Below, piece by piece: positions 22,365 to 35,800 of a stretch of 64,000 nucleotides of DNA (its first letter is position 1; each line of letters begins with the position of its first letter). A program made the translations under genes and the position numbers. The notes beneath the pieces are model-generated. The model was given only the letters and a program-made list of their open reading frames with translations, was not told the origin of the DNA and made no database searches. The DNA is from Lepisosteus oculatus (Eukaryota; Chordata; Actinopteri; Semionotiformes; Lepisosteidae), in the NCBI RefSeq assembly GCF_040954835.1, contig NC_090716.1, forward strand, positions 4,141,605 through 4,205,604. The letters run 5' to 3'.

Positions 22365-25139
22365 GTAAGAGAAACCTGATTTCTGCAGCAGTGAAAGTGC
22401 TGTGCTGTGTTCGTGAATGCTTGTGTACATGCATGTGTCTTGTGTGTGAAGGAGAGCCATTTCTGCGTTGGTGTCATGCAGTAATCACTCTTCTGCATGT
22501 CTTAGTTATAGTACATAATGGCATTTCTGTAGCAACATACATCCCAGAGCGCTTCACACAGACAGAGCGGCACCCACATCCTCCAACACTGAAACACAGC
22601 CCCACCTGGGCGGCACCACCGACTATCAGCAGCTCCCTGCTCGGCAGAACGGGTGGAGAAGCCAGCAGAGGCTGCACCGATTGAGTTAAGGAATAATGCA
22701 GCCGTGAGAAGAGCGCCACCTACTGGCCCACCAGCGCCGCCTGCCACAGTGACCTGGTTTTCCATGGAGGTCTTGATGAAGAGGCGCTATGTCCGTCGTT
22801 CTGGGCCGCGCCTGGGCAAGTCTTGTGAGACCCTGCGGCCAGCAGAGAGTGTTTTTGTGTGTGGCACGCTGGATGGGGAGTTAACCGTGTCTGCTTTACT
22901 GAGGTAGACGACTGCACTCGGAAAACCCCTTTAGCAGGATTAAATAAAGGGGTGTCTGAACACTGCTGGTGTGCCTGTTGTGGCTTGATGCTGCAGGAGT
23001 CAAATTGACTTTTGTGTGTCCTCATTACCAACATTTCTGTAGCACCTAGTAGGATTTTTTTTTTTGACTAGAATGTGAAATCTCTGTGGCACTGCATATA
23101 CTTGAAGGGCAAAAGAAAATTCTGTTAATGTTACTAGCTGGGCCTTTTCAATAGAAATCAAATTGTTCTTCCTAATTTTAATGCTATAAGTCACCCGGGG
23201 GAGTGGATCATGTTTCGATGTTCTAATTAAAGGGGAACTGGAAAGCTATTTTTATATTTCAGGGTTAGAAAGAATCGGCATTGATGAGCGCATTTCAAAG
23301 CCCAGTGAAAGGAAAATATACACAATAACTTGTAAAACCTTTGCAAAAATTTAACATAAAAAATAGACAATTTCTAGGTATGCGCAGCGCCATATTGCAA
23401 TAGTTCTGTGCAGCTCAGAACGAGGCAACAAAACGCCCGGTGTTGTGAAGCAGCTCTATGACACTGTAAACAAGCAGGCTTGTGAATCCAGCTCTTTTAA
23501 TCCAATGGAAATACTGCTCTTGACTCCGAGGCGGTTTTGCCAACAAATACTCCTTGTTAGCTCTGCATGCAGATCACATTTCTGCGGCGAAGTGTCTGCC
23601 GCACAACCTGTACTCATGTGATGCGATGTACCGGCGAACGAGTCATTACCGTGCCCGGCGAGTAGGAAAGAGGCCGCTTGTGGACGCCCGCAGTCGCCCG
23701 TGGCGAGAACAGCCAACCAACAGCAGTGACGGCTGTGCTGTACTTTCACGCAGTCCGCAGTTTGGCGCTCGATTTGAGATTTGTAGACTTTCTCTATACC
23801 GGCAGCGAAGTTACTTTGTGACCGAGATTCAATTACCGTTTAGAGAAACTGGGGCTGCTGTTCCCCTTTAAAAAAAAAAAAACTTGCGATCCCTCCAAGC
23901 GTCGTTAACGCCCAAACGTCCCGGTATGTTCAGGCCCCTCAGAATCGTCCACCAAGCTTGAGGAGGTGAAGGAAACGGCCCAGAGGAGGAGCCCAGAGGT
24001 TCCAGCGGGAAGACAGCTTTGCTGACCCTCTGGCTTATCTGCCCACGGCAGGGCTGACATTGGAGAAACTGCAGCCAAGCAAGCGTCTTTTATTTAAACC
24101 TAGATTTTCTTTCGAACTCCTCTTCTAAAAGGTATTTAAAATAAAAGGGATGAGTGGAAATCAAGCTGTCTTATCGAAAGGCACCTAAAATATACAGTGA
24201 TTGCAAACCATTGCCATGGTAACCGTGTCGAAGCAGGGTGCGCAGTGCGTAGGTACATGTTTCTATAATTGTACAGTTAGTGTGGCAGTGTATTCCTGCC
24301 TGGAGAAAAGCTGTCTTTTGTACGCCAGTCTGGTCAGCATCTCAGAAGCTGGCTGAAAGGTCTGCGGCACACCAGGCAGCGTGGCCTTGCAGGGTGTGTA
24401 GTCTCTCGCTGTTGCTCTTTACGAGTGACAGACGGGGAAGGGTGCTGTCTTCTAAAGGCCATGCTCATGCTCAGCTGCGAGCAGTGCTGGTTGGTACAGT
24501 CGAAAGCTTTTCCGCTGCTGGACTGCTAGACCCCTATTGATCCAAGGTTAACACTCTCACTTGCTTGTGCTGGGAAGCCTTTTCTGTGCGTGACCTGAAA
24601 AGCTCGGTTCTCGGGGGGTTCTGCAACCCTGCCGTCTCGGTTGCCAACATAAGGACCATAAAAACGAGCGGAGGGCATTCAGCCCATCTCGCCCGTTAGG
24701 CTGTCAGTAAAAAAAAAAAGCAGTGGTACTGGGATATCAGAAGGCCAGGTGTGAGATTCAGACCTGTGCCTCCTCGTGTGTCTGTGAGCTGCTCACTGGT
24801 GGAGCTCACTTCCAGGGCCACAAGAGCTTAAGTGCACCAGATATTGGCCTGGCAGGACGAAGAGGAGGAGGTATTGAAAGGTCTTTTTGAGCCGGAAATG
24901 TTACATTGTCCGAGTGTGTTCTGGAATAGGAAATAGTAAGGTTTGTTTTTTTAACACTTATCCTGTAGCCAAGGTTAAAAGCTTAGTAATTCTGTTCAAA
25001 CTTTTTTGTATACACCACTTTTCAGGGAAAGTACTGAATGTCAAAACCAATTTGGATACAAACATAAGTATATAACTCACTAGTTATCATTAGAAACTGT
25101 TTTCTTGAAACATTTTTTTAATTATTGAAAGTAACTTGT

Positions 25140-25400
25140 GGTGGCTCTGTGGCTCAGGATCTGAGCCTGTGGCTGGGAGGTTGCCGGTTCGTATCCCGCG
25201 GCCGGCAGAGGAATCCTACTCTGTTGGGCCCCTGAGCAAGGCCCTTCACCCCAGCTGCTCCAGGGGTGCTGTATAAATGGCTGACCCTGTGCTCTGACCC
25301 CCAGCTTCTCTCCCTGTCTGTGCGTCTCATGGAGAACAAGCTGGGGAACTTGAAAAGCCAAATTCCTAATGCAAGGAATTGTATATGGCCAATAATCTTA
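25140..25400 (+). mobile_element. tRNA-derived SINE, plus orientation
   Basis: The tRNA-like head is 'ggctctgtggctcaggatct', with B box GGTTCGTATCC near 25186. The body has 'ctgagcaaggcccttcaccc', 'tataaatggctgaccctg' and 'gctctgacccccagcttctc'. The 3' end is 'ggaattgtatatggccaata'. The layout (tRNA head, conserved core, LINE-like tail) is SINE-typical and V-SINE-like; the exact family is not certain. Confidence 0.85.
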
Positions 25401-27251
25401 TCTTGTGACAAAACCAGTGAACCCAATCTAAATGAGCTGTTTGTAAGAATTTTAGTTTAAATTCAAATTAACTATATTTTGTAAGAACTCGAAAGTAGGC
25501 TGCAATTTAGGAGTTCTGACATTTACATATTTCCTTGGCTGAAATAATGCCCCCGAGATTGATCATCTACAAACAAAGAAGAATTTGTTAAGCAAACTTT
25601 CAGGGCAGCGAAGATTAAAGCATGAAGCCTTCATCCAGTCTGCAGCTGCCAGGCCGAAAGTGAGTCGGTACTTCTAGTAATTATCACGTTGTGTAACATG
25701 GTTTTGATGCGAGTTTGTTTTTAGTTTTATGTGGGAATCTGTGTGGGGGTCTGCAGGGTGGAGGCATGTGTGAGTGATCTCTGGTGCTAGAGGAAGAATC
25801 AGCTGAAGCAGGAGCCCTGCCAGCACAGTGAGGTGTTCACTGTGTCAGGCTGTGCCACCAGAGGAATGCCAAGTTCAAATCCAGGGTTGCTAAAGGTTGT
25901 CAACTTAGGGGTTTGATAATGAGCTGAGAAGTATCAAGGGCGAAACCTGATTCAAATCTTAAGCTTCTCCCCAAAATTACAGGGCAGATATTTGTGTTTT
26001 AAGCACAGGCATTATATTTGTATTATACCAAGTGTTAAGTATTCTGAATTTCTTAGTGATTCTTGAAAGTTAAGTTTTTAAAAGAGGTCAGCAACACACC
26101 CCTAAAAAGAAATTAACTTCCAGTTTTTTTGTTCTTCATTGAAGTCTAATTTGACTTTTAAACTAGTGTTGTCACCTTAATAAAGAGCTCCCCACTGTGA
26201 CCTTGTTCAAATGCTGTTGGCTTGTTCTTTTATAAGACCGTGCTAAGGTGTTCTGCATTCACAATTCTGGGCTGTCCTTGGGTTATGAAGCTCAGGTATA
26301 ATTCACATTATACTCAGTGTGATAAAGTTGAATTGGTGTTTGAGGCATCTTACTCTGTTGCTGTAGCATATGGGAGGAATTGATATGGGTGGACTAGATC
26401 ACTTATTTTTGTATTGGCACCTTTTGATACAGGGCTTTCTCAAGGCACTTTATATAAATTATACAACAAAGTATACAGAATATACAGTAAAACCAGATAT
26501 AGTTGAGATGTTAACAGAAATATATTAAGGATTAAAGGCCATCAAACACATTTTTAAGGTGAGTTTTAAAAACATTGACAGAACTTTTGTTTTTAGTATA
26601 TTGTCAGAACTTGGTGTTGGCAATAGATGCCAAGAGCCTGTGCAGATTTTAGGGGGAATAAAAAAGGATAAAACAATTAAAAAAAAATAATTTGTAGTGA
26701 ATTCATGTTTACTAACCCAAAATACTTAACTAATGACTATTATTAAATGAATATTTGAGTGCAATAGGAGTTAAGATTAATTAAGTGCAGCCTGTAGGCC
26801 TGAGTGTCTTGAACAATTGGAAGTTTGGTCAGCTGGGAATCTTTTTCCCGCCTTAGGCTTTTGCGGGGATGAGTATTGGCATCGGGGGTCTTTTTTTAGG
26901 AAAATGGTTGGAAATCTTTCTTGCAACTCTTGTTTTTTTTTTTTAGCTCCAGTGCAAGCGTTCGATAGGTAATTTGACAGAATGATGTAGCAGAACAAGC
27001 GATTCATCAGGCTGCTGTTACTGGAAGCCTCGTTAAAAAGTCTCGGTGTTTTCACAAAGCTTTCGCTGTCATGGATGAAGACGGCTGTGACAGATGTACA
27101 AATAGATTATTTTTTTTTAATCCAGCAGTGCTGTCCTACTTTTTTTGCTTCCAATGAGGAAATGCTGAATTGTCGATCACTGTGCGTTGCCGTTTCGAAC
27201 CCTGTGCCGTTGCCACCAGATCGAGCGACTTGCACACTGTGAAGAGAAGGC

Positions 27252-27547
27252 AAGAGAAGATCACTTTATTGGCCATTTACAATTTCTTGCGTTAGAAATT
27301 TGTCTTTTCGCATACCCCAACCTGCTCTCCATGAGACGCACAGACAGGGAGAGAAGCTGGGGGTCAGAGCGCAGGGTCAGCCATTTATACGGCGCCCCTG
27401 GAGCAGCTGGGGTGAAGGGCCTTGCTCAGGGGCCCAACGGAGTAGGATTCCTCTGCCGGCCGCGGGATACGAACCGGCAACCTCCCAGCCACAGGCTCAG
27501 ATCCTGAGCCACAGAGCCCCCGATCCTGAGCCACAGAGCCCCCGCAC
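27252..27547 (-). mobile_element. tRNA-derived SINE, minus orientation
   Basis: Inverted copy of the 25.14-kb element: 'cactttattggccatttaca' at its 3' end through 'gggatacgaaccggcaacct' (B box complement). A 22-bp tandem duplication of 'gatcctgagccacagagccc' + 'cc' is at 27500-27543, at the 5' (tRNA) end. Confidence 0.85.
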
Positions 27548-28837
27548 CGCCCAGGAGAGCCTCCCTTGTGCAAGTCGCAAGTTCCGCTGTGCGTTAAAGG
27601 GGCAGGTGGGAGACATGTCGCTGTTGCAGGCGGTGCCACGCGCTAGCAGCCACCCAGAGAGTGAAGTCGAGGCTCCTCAAACCCAGGCCCCCCGTGCCGG
27701 CTGCCCCCTTAGAGCAGCCCTGTCACGGCTGGATAGTGCTCTGGCCCACACGTCTTATCCCTAATCTCTGCTCCCAGCCGGCACCTTGGGAGATCTTTTC
27801 TTTTACTGCACAGTTCCTCCGCAGTGCTTTTTGAAAACTATGGAGTAGTAAAAGTATGGTCAGCTCTGAGCTCATAGATTATCTCATGGGAGAGCGTGGA
27901 GTGGCTGGGGGAAGAGAGAGGTGCCGCTCCTTTACCTCGCAGTCAGGCAGCCTCATTTTCTGAGCGTCGCCCTGTTCTGCTGTTTCTGTTCTCCCCCCCC
28001 CTCCCAGCTCCTCTCTCCCTCCTCGGTTCTCCCTTTAAGCTGCCATTGGAGCCCCCCAGTGCAGCTGGTGCCCCAGACTCTCTCCCGCAGATCCGCTAGC
28101 TTTGAGATCTGCATTATTTAATACGGCTCAGCCCCAGCCCTGCGCGGCCTCATGCAGAACTGCATGGCAGCTCTGCCTGTGTGGAGCACAAAGCCATGCC
28201 GTATTCAAATTGCATGCATATAAAGGGCCCTTAACGCAGTTCTCTTTTTTTTTTGTAAGTGATTGTTTCAAAAGATCAGAGCAGAGCTGCAACTTCTATT
28301 CCATGCGTGTTCTTGAATGTGACTATTAGTGTTTAAAAGTCCTCTTAAATCTTTTTTTTTTAACAGTGGCTCTGTGGTGCGCGTGCCCTTCTGCATGGCA
28401 TAAATCTGTGGTGAAATCTACAGACTGAATGCCAGTGATGTTTTATTTGCCCAGTAATGATGTGATGACTTGTTAGTTTAGATAAAATCACAATTACATA
28501 CCCACAAGCTTGTTGAAAGTCTCCAGCCCCTATAATTTTGTGTGATTGTGGTTATGGTTATAACTCTAGCATATCCATGTCTCCTGTTCCTTTCCACATG
28601 ATGTGTGGTATGGTTTAGTTATGGATCGTCCTTGTCATAAGCTGTAGCTGCTTTTGCACTCTCCATTTTGCAGGTAGCTTTGCTTAACCATTAAGTGGGG
28701 TTTAATTGCACAATTAAATGGCTTACTTTGCAGAACCATCAGCGGATGGTAAAATGTTTTACATTTGCCTTTAGACGAAGCAGATTGCTTAACGTTTTGT
28801 AATGTCTGCTTCTGCATTGAACGTGAAACAGCCCTTT

Positions 28838-29176
28838 CATTCATTTTCTCACCCCTTCATCCAGTTCGGACTCGCGAAGGAGCCGGAGTCTATCCCAGCT
28901 AGCGGTGGGCACAGGGCGGGTTACATCCTGGACGGGACGCCAGTCCATTGCAGGGCAGGCGCAGGGACGCAAAAGCGTGCACGCTCACACCAGTGCCAGT
29001 TTTCCCAGACGCCAGTTAACCTACCTGCACGTCCTCGGGCTGTGGGTTTAAACCGGAACACCTAGGGGAAACTCATAAGTGCCAGGAGAACATGCAAACT
29101 CCACGCAGACAGCACCTCCGATAAGGGATTGAGCCCAGAGCCCTGGCTCTGCGAGAACCCCACTGTTCTGCCCCCT
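28838..29176 (-). repeat. Dispersed tRNA-headed SINE-like repeat, copy 5 (inverted)
   Basis: Contains 'agccggagtctatcccagct', 'gggacgccagtccattgcag' and 'agaacatgcaaactccacgc', and ends near 'cactgttctgcccc'. Confidence 0.82.
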
Positions 29177-29879
29177 GAAACAATCCATTTTCCAGGAGAA
29201 ATTCAGGGTCTTTTGTTGGATTTTTTTTTAAATATTAACCCATGCAGAAAATCTGAAGCCTGCACAGAATACATGCACCGTTGGAACTGGGTGACCTTGA
29301 CTGTTTGCTGAAGCCCACCCCAGCTCTGATCACAGAGTCAGAAATGCCCCGGGATGAACACCATCACACTCGCTCATCCGAGCAGGGGAACGGGTCCGCC
29401 TGTCCCATTGCTTACATCGCATAGCGTGCTAACGAGACAGCGGCCTACTAACTCCGTGATCCAGAAGCCCTTAAATGATTCCAGATTGCCAGACATTTGG
29501 CTTAATTTGGCTCGATTAAAATCTCCTTTCGGCGAGCACGAGACAACAGCGGCGGCGTTGGGTAGCTTTATCATGTTGTTCTGCAGTAATTTATTCGTTC
29601 CATTTAGCAACATTAGTGGAGATTCTGAGATTTCCCTGTACATTTCAGAGGAGTGAAGGGGAAGTTCATATAGGCTTATTTTTTTTTATCCATCACATAA
29701 TCCTGTTTTAGTTTTACTATGGCTAGACCCTCACTTTTTGAAACACTTTTGGCTGCCAGGAACCCCAAACTCCGCTGATCTATATATCCCCTGAATGTTT
29801 TTTGAAAGCCGGTGAAAGGAGTGTGGGGGGGAGGGGCTGGTGAAGGAGGGTGGGGGGGTGTAGCTCTTTGGTTTTTGCG

Positions 29880-30405
29880 AGCTCCACTCAGGCGTGCAGT
29901 GGACGCCTGCGCTCGGGGTCCTGATGTAGACACAGCTGCGAGACTGGGGCTGGAGAGTTTCAGACAATAGCAGCATCGCCGAGCAGGTTAAAAGCATCAG
30001 CAGTCGCAGCGAGCAGACGGGGAGAGGGGGGGGAACTCTGGGGCAGCTTTTTGGGCGGCAGCGGCTTTCGGGAGGGGAGGGAAAGTCACACCAGCGAGAG
30101 GAAACGAACGCAAAAAAAAAACCAAGTGAGGCATCGGTTGTCGGATGTCTGGGGTTAAACCTTTAATGTGACGCCTTTTTTTTCTGTAAAAGAAGAAACG
30201 AGCGGCGGCAATATCCAGTACCGACGGGAGCGCTGTGTGCGTTAGAGGAGCTGTGGTTGCCTTTCTGTGTTCTCATAACCCCCCCCTCCCTCCTCTGTTT
30301 TGCGATCTCCTGCAAGGGTTTGGTGATGACAGCCTCCGCTGACAATTGTGATGTTAATCAGGTGGACAGAGTCTCGGGGGGCCTGGTTGTTGACGGTGAA
30401 AATGG
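29880..30405 (+). promoter_or_regulatory. CELF1: Possible alternative CELF1 promoter and first coding exon
   Basis: A CpG- and GC-rich patch ends in a good donor GTGAGT at 30406-30411. An ATG at 30326 is open to this donor: MTASADNCDVNQ... ending VVDGENG, with two bases left over (phase 2). The main CELF1 exon at 50131 accepts phase 2, so splicing would give ...[16 protein letters not shown] in frame with CELF1. CELF paralogs use alternative first exons, which makes this plausible, but I do not recognise the peptide and phase alone has a one-in-three chance of matching. Confidence 0.35.
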
Positions 30406-31899
30406 GTGAGTGCATTTAAACAGTACTCCGTTAGATTTTTTTGTTTTAAGGCTGTTTTCAATTTAAAATTGTTGCCTTCCTTGGCGTTAAAAAAAAAAAT
30501 CGCCCCGTTTTGTTGGCATTGCACACCTGTTTTTATTCTGTGTATAGACTGAACAGCTGTTTGCTTCATGCTTTACAGATTTTCTGTAGCAGTTTCATTC
30601 CACTTGATCTCCGCTCTGTGTAGATGTGTGTGTGTATGTATATATAAACGGTTCACATCTCCTCCTTGTTTCTTTTTTAATTCTGCGCCTTGTGTTGCCA
30701 GTGCAGCGCGTAATTACTCGCAGGGTATGCTAGGATCTCCCATATATTAGGACTTGCAAGTTGGTGAGCACTTGAAAGTTACTTTTGTACCCTGGCCTTC
30801 AGATTGTGTTGTCCCTGTCTTGCTTTAATGCGCAGTGTCCTGGAAGGAGTTACAAAGAGATTGTGATAAATGTCTGACTCCCGGCATTCGGAAAGGTCAG
30901 TGTGCACAGCGGATGTCTCCAGAATGCGGTGTTAATAGAGCCATTTAACATGGCCGAGGACACTCAGGGCAGGTAATAAGCTTTGTGGTACATGTGATGA
31001 GAATTTAATTTAAGCCATACATCACCTGGGGAGAGCGCGGGTGCGTGTTTTGCCCTGGCTTGCCGAGATGCTTGCTGCGGTGCTGCTCCTGGCGCTGTGC
31101 TGGCCAAGAGCGCATTGAAAAGCCACTGAGCGCCCCGGGAGAAGCGGTGATTTCCGCCGCGTCGCGTGCAGCAGCCCCGAGCGCGCGTGATGTCCGAGCA
31201 GCCCAGGGATCCTGATATCCTGCAGCGTTAACCTGGCAATCTCCCTGCCACTGCTTGAAACTCAAGCCTCTTGTTTACAGTACGGCATGAGCAGTGCCTC
31301 TTCTGCACCGTAGTGCGACACCACTAAGAGGTTGTTCTAAATAAATAAAAGTCTGCTGATCCTGTTCTATGCAGTAATCTGTCTCTTACCACCTCTGGTT
31401 TGCCGTTTTTCAACATGTTGCCAAAGTTATAAGATGCCCGACTTGATTGGCCTGTTCGTGGTTTTTATTTTATTTTATAAAGGGAATTTCTTGTCTGTCT
31501 GGGCCTCCGTTTGACACCAGAATTGAAATCTGGCCTGCCCCTTAATAATAAAGATTTTGCGAATACCTCGCCTGTTCCCTCTTTTTCCTAGGGCATCGAA
31601 GGGCGTCCCAGGGTTCCTCTGCAGTTATTTTTATGGGCCTGCAGGTTGAGGGGCTAGGTGGTGGAGTTTTGAGGGCCGGGAGGAGCACGTGTTCGGACTG
31701 GAGATGTCTTGACGGTCTCCATCTGCAGCGAGAGCCGAGTTACTGTTTCTAGGCAAAAGGTCATAAAGAGTTACGAGAACACATAAAAGGTTCAATGAGC
31801 TTGGCTAAAGCTGTGTGGTTTGTAAACGAGCCCTGGCAGATTTGTGTATAATGACAGAAAAGGAAACACTATAAACTTTTTTTTTGTTACGCCAGGTCT

Positions 31900-32830
31900 G
31901 AGGTTTAAGCCGCGTGGTGAACTTGGCTGTGCCCCACCTGGGTGACGGGCGGCGAGCGGAGCACTAAGGCAGCACGCCGGAGTTGTGCGCGGCGCGCTGC
32001 AGGGCGACTGGTTTACACCCGGAGCCGGGTGCTTTGCGAATCGGACGCCGGGTGCTTTTTCGAAGCCGGCCCGCCCTGTAACGGGGGAGACGCTGCGCTC
32101 AGACACGCCTGCAGGGAGAGGCCAGGTGGTGGTGGGGCCCCCAGAAGGGAGCTTTTGCTGTCGTCTGAGGGTTATGGCCTGGACAGACCGTGCAGTTTTT
32201 CTTTAAAAAAAAAAGCTCATCTCCGAGAGAGAGAGAGAGCTGTGAGGCTGTCCCCTTGTCATTTCCCTTCTTGCTTAAACTGCGCCTTTTCTTCTTCCTT
32301 TCAAAGGGAGCGACTGCTGCCGCCCCGAGCCGCCGGGCTCCCGTGCGCCCGATTGTCGCGCTATTGTCCGCGGCCTGTTCGTTGTTGTGTCCGCGGTAAA
32401 GCGGCGCAATGTGCGTGGTCCTTGGGCGGGGGGGGGTGATGTATTGTCCCCCGATGGACGCATGAACACGGCGTTACCAGCTGCCGCGGAGAGGCCGCTC
32501 CCCCTCGCCCGTGCCCCGGCCTGGCTCCGGGCCGGACGTGCCGTATCCTCTCCGCTCGGAGGCGTTCGTTCTGCCAGCCCCTGCCATCCCTTCCCCGAGC
32601 TTCGCCCGTGGGTCGTGTTGATTTACGGCTTGAATTCCGGTTCATTAGCTTGGCGCGCGCTTCGGGAGACGTTGCCGCGTGTTGGCAGGGGGCCGAGGAA
32701 GCTGGGTCCTGGGACCCCGGTGGAGGGTCGGGCCCCCGAGCTGATGAGACAGCAGATGAGCTCTCCCCTCCCGCCCGCGGCGCAGCAGGGCTGCAAGATT
32801 CGCCCTGAACCTCAGGCGCCACACAGGAAG
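31900..32830. promoter_or_regulatory. CpG-rich patch in the CELF1 5' region
   Basis: Dense CpG on both sides of 32.3 kb, in contrast to the AT-rich surroundings, with many GGCGC/CCGCC motifs. It may be an internal CpG island, possibly an alternative promoter. No exon or donor can be singled out with confidence. Confidence 0.4.
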
Positions 32831-35800
32831 TCTGTGAATACAGTGGACAAACAGCCAGGTGTGAAACTGCCACTTTATCTGCTGTAACAGGACGTCACAG
32901 TTCATTTCACCTCATTGAACCGTGTGTTTTTTTTTTTGCTTCTGCATTACTAGATGAGGGGATGGGGAGGGGTGTGGGTGGGTGTGCGTGTGTGTGTGGC
33001 AGTCTTCTAACTTATTTGAATTTTCAAAGCAAGTGTTTGCGGGTGGCTCAGCCTTGCGTGGCAAGTTAACATTCAGGGTTGGACAAAAGGTGCTATTTTT
33101 GTGTCATGCCGTGCCAGAGAAGTATTGTGACATTTGTGATTCAAGATGAAACCCATTTTTTGCTACAATCCCCCCCCACCTTATATATTTCCAGTGGTTC
33201 TCTCATCTCTGATTCACAGAAGATGTCCCTTGAGGCATTGCAGGTCTTGGTAAGACCTTTAAAGAAGATTACAGCCCTCCGGCTTTGTGTGTTTGGGTTG
33301 ATCCGATAGCTCACAAAATATTTTCATTTGTTTATGCCATTAATTTGATGTAATGTCTTCATAAAAGGTGCCCCTGGAAGCAATAATGCTGACCCTGACT
33401 GAAGCTAATAACCCTGCTGTCCTTTCCAACGCGCTGGTGGTCGTGTGGATTAGTTGTGCTCCCTTGTGGATGCCTCTCTGTATTGTCCTCATTGCAACCC
33501 CTGGTCAGCTCCCCGCCTGTCTCAGGCTTGGTGAGGTTCTGGAAGACCACACCAGCTTGTCAAAGGTCATATTAGGTCACTTTGCCTTCTGAATATTTTG
33601 GGGGGGGGATGGGGTGTTCCCCGCTTCCCAAAGTCTCGGCCATCCTCTGCGCTAGTGCATCTTGAAGCAGAAGACATCTTCTTTGCAAAGTGTAAGCTTC
33701 ATGTTTCGCTCTCCGTTTTTGATCGGCACGCCCCAACTACTCTTCTTATGCTGGATTAAGCTCGTGTTGAAATTCCAAACTGTGCCCTGTGTGCCTCAGT
33801 GCAAACTAAATGTTATTTCTTGCTGTGTTGGTGGGGGTGGGGGGGGTACGTTCTGGGGAGTGCTGTGAAAAATGCAGAGCATTTAAAGTGTGCTGCAAGG
33901 CGAAGGGATTTGGGAAGTGCTGGTGTGTGCCGCACACCCAGTTCCAGTTCAGTGCTTTATTGCCATCACTAGTTGCATGGGATTTGGTATAATAAACAAT
34001 TTGGTAGAATTAAAAGATTTGAGAAGTCCATGCGATCAGGAGGGTGCAGTTGTCATGATGTCTTTCTGTCGAGCGGGTCGGGCGCCCCCTTGTAACGGTG
34101 CGCTCTGGTGCTCATCGGCGTCTCTGTGCTGCACCGCGGGACAGAAACGGGCAGGGAGGCTGTCTCAGCTCAGCCTGGCGTCCTGCCAGCTGCTCCTTTA
34201 GTGCCCTGACGTCCAGGCCTTGGCTGTGAAGACGTGTGTCCAGCGTAGTGGTTTTTTTTACGCGTATACAGAGACAGATGGCAACTGTACATGCTGTGAA
34301 GATTATACGTTTTCAATTGGTCTTGCCAATGAATCAGTATCGGACAGGGGGCGGTTGGTGGGGGGCAAAGCTAATTAGGATCCTTCAAACCGAACCCAGC
34401 TGTGAGTTACAGGCTTGTATACTTTCTTCCTCTATCGAAACTGCGGTACAGAATTTTACTTTTTTTTTTGCAACCTGCTGTTTTCTGCCAGATGGATAGG
34501 CTCTGAATCCCCCCCACACCTCCAGCCATCACCACCAGGTGATTTGCAATTCAAAATGTGTACCAGTGGCAGTCATGTTAGGGTGTGGTACACAGCGGAT
34601 GCGAAAGGAGAGAGAAGCTCAGACCTCTTGGCGTGGAGCTGTAATTATCAATGGTTCTGTGTGCCAGTGTACAATTCCTATCACTTTCTGTGAAGGGAAA
34701 ATAGCAGCATTCCAAGAACAATACATTCTTGCCTGTTAGTCTGTACTGTTCCCTGCTAGTCTAATAATGGCTCTTTTCTTTCTTTTAAGAGAAGCATAAC
34801 TTGTGCTTTGAATTAACTGTTTAATAGCAGGATTCTGTTCATTCATTCTTTTGAACGATCAGTGATTCAAATACTCCCCCCACTCTTTCATATCTCATAG
34901 GACTGAATTGTAGGAGTGTGCGCTTTGTGTAACATTTCCATAATCTTCAGTCACAGGAGAGAGATTGGCATGTAACATTTAATCACGCAGCGTCCTTGGG
35001 AAGAAAAAAAACGAAGCGTGCAGCCTGTAGTTTGAGTTTGTAGTTTGATTGATCGGAGCTGCACATCACCAAATGCCATGAAAGCTCATTGAATCTTGAG
35101 GGTAATGGGTGTTGGTGGCATCTTATATATTGTTTTTCGGAGTGTGTAAAGAACTGCAAAAAAAAAACCCCACCTTTTTTTATTGCAGCACCACACCAGT
35201 AGGTTTCGAATGGGCTCCTCTTGTTTTTGTATTTGCCCGCTAGTGAGAGCCTCGGTCCAGCTGAGCCAAGGGAGGAGAAGGCATTCCGGTTCAGCAGCAG
35301 GCCTCTGCCGGGCTCGGGCACCATGTGATCCAGGGCGCTGGCTAGCCTAAGCGTTAGAGAGACAGCTGGTCGCTGTCGAGGAGGACAGTTCAAGTTCGTG
35401 GGGAATAAGATATTTTCCTGTTTTCATGCACGTTGTTGGTGTAGATGTTGCTTGTAGCCGTTAATCATGCGAGACACCAGTGGAGGGCTGTTAGCTTTCC
35501 CTGTGCACTGCCCTGACTGCGTATATATCAATAATTTATATTGCATCCTGTCAGAAATGGGCGATGTGAAATGCAGTAGGTTTCGTGGCGAGATACGCGT
35601 GTTTTATGTACGAAAGCTGGTGAGGGATAATTTTACTTATGAATCCGTAGTTGGCGATCTCCAGCACAAGAACACCTTTCTCCTTTCTGTATTGGAAGAG
35701 GAGGTGTCAGAAAAATTGGTTGCAATCCCAGTCAGCTGGTGCTGCTGTTGCCTCTTGATACCTCTTGTCTGTAACATCAATACAAAGACGAACAGTTTTG

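Larger units (their letters stand above)
22365..29870 (+). other. CELF1 5' intronic region, second part
   Basis: No coding exon recognised. It contains two oppositely oriented SINEs (25.14 and 27.25 kb) and a SINE-like copy at 28.84 kb. A short LINE-like scrap near 24660-24705 contains 'ggcattcagcccatc'. The remainder is AT-rich single-copy-looking sequence. Confidence 0.5.

Noticed and set aside
31942..32887. Several 165-170 codon frames on both strands in the 32-kb CpG-rich patch
   Set aside because: High GC lowers stop-codon frequency. The frames overlap on both strands, are Arg/Pro/Ala-rich and show no recognisable domain.
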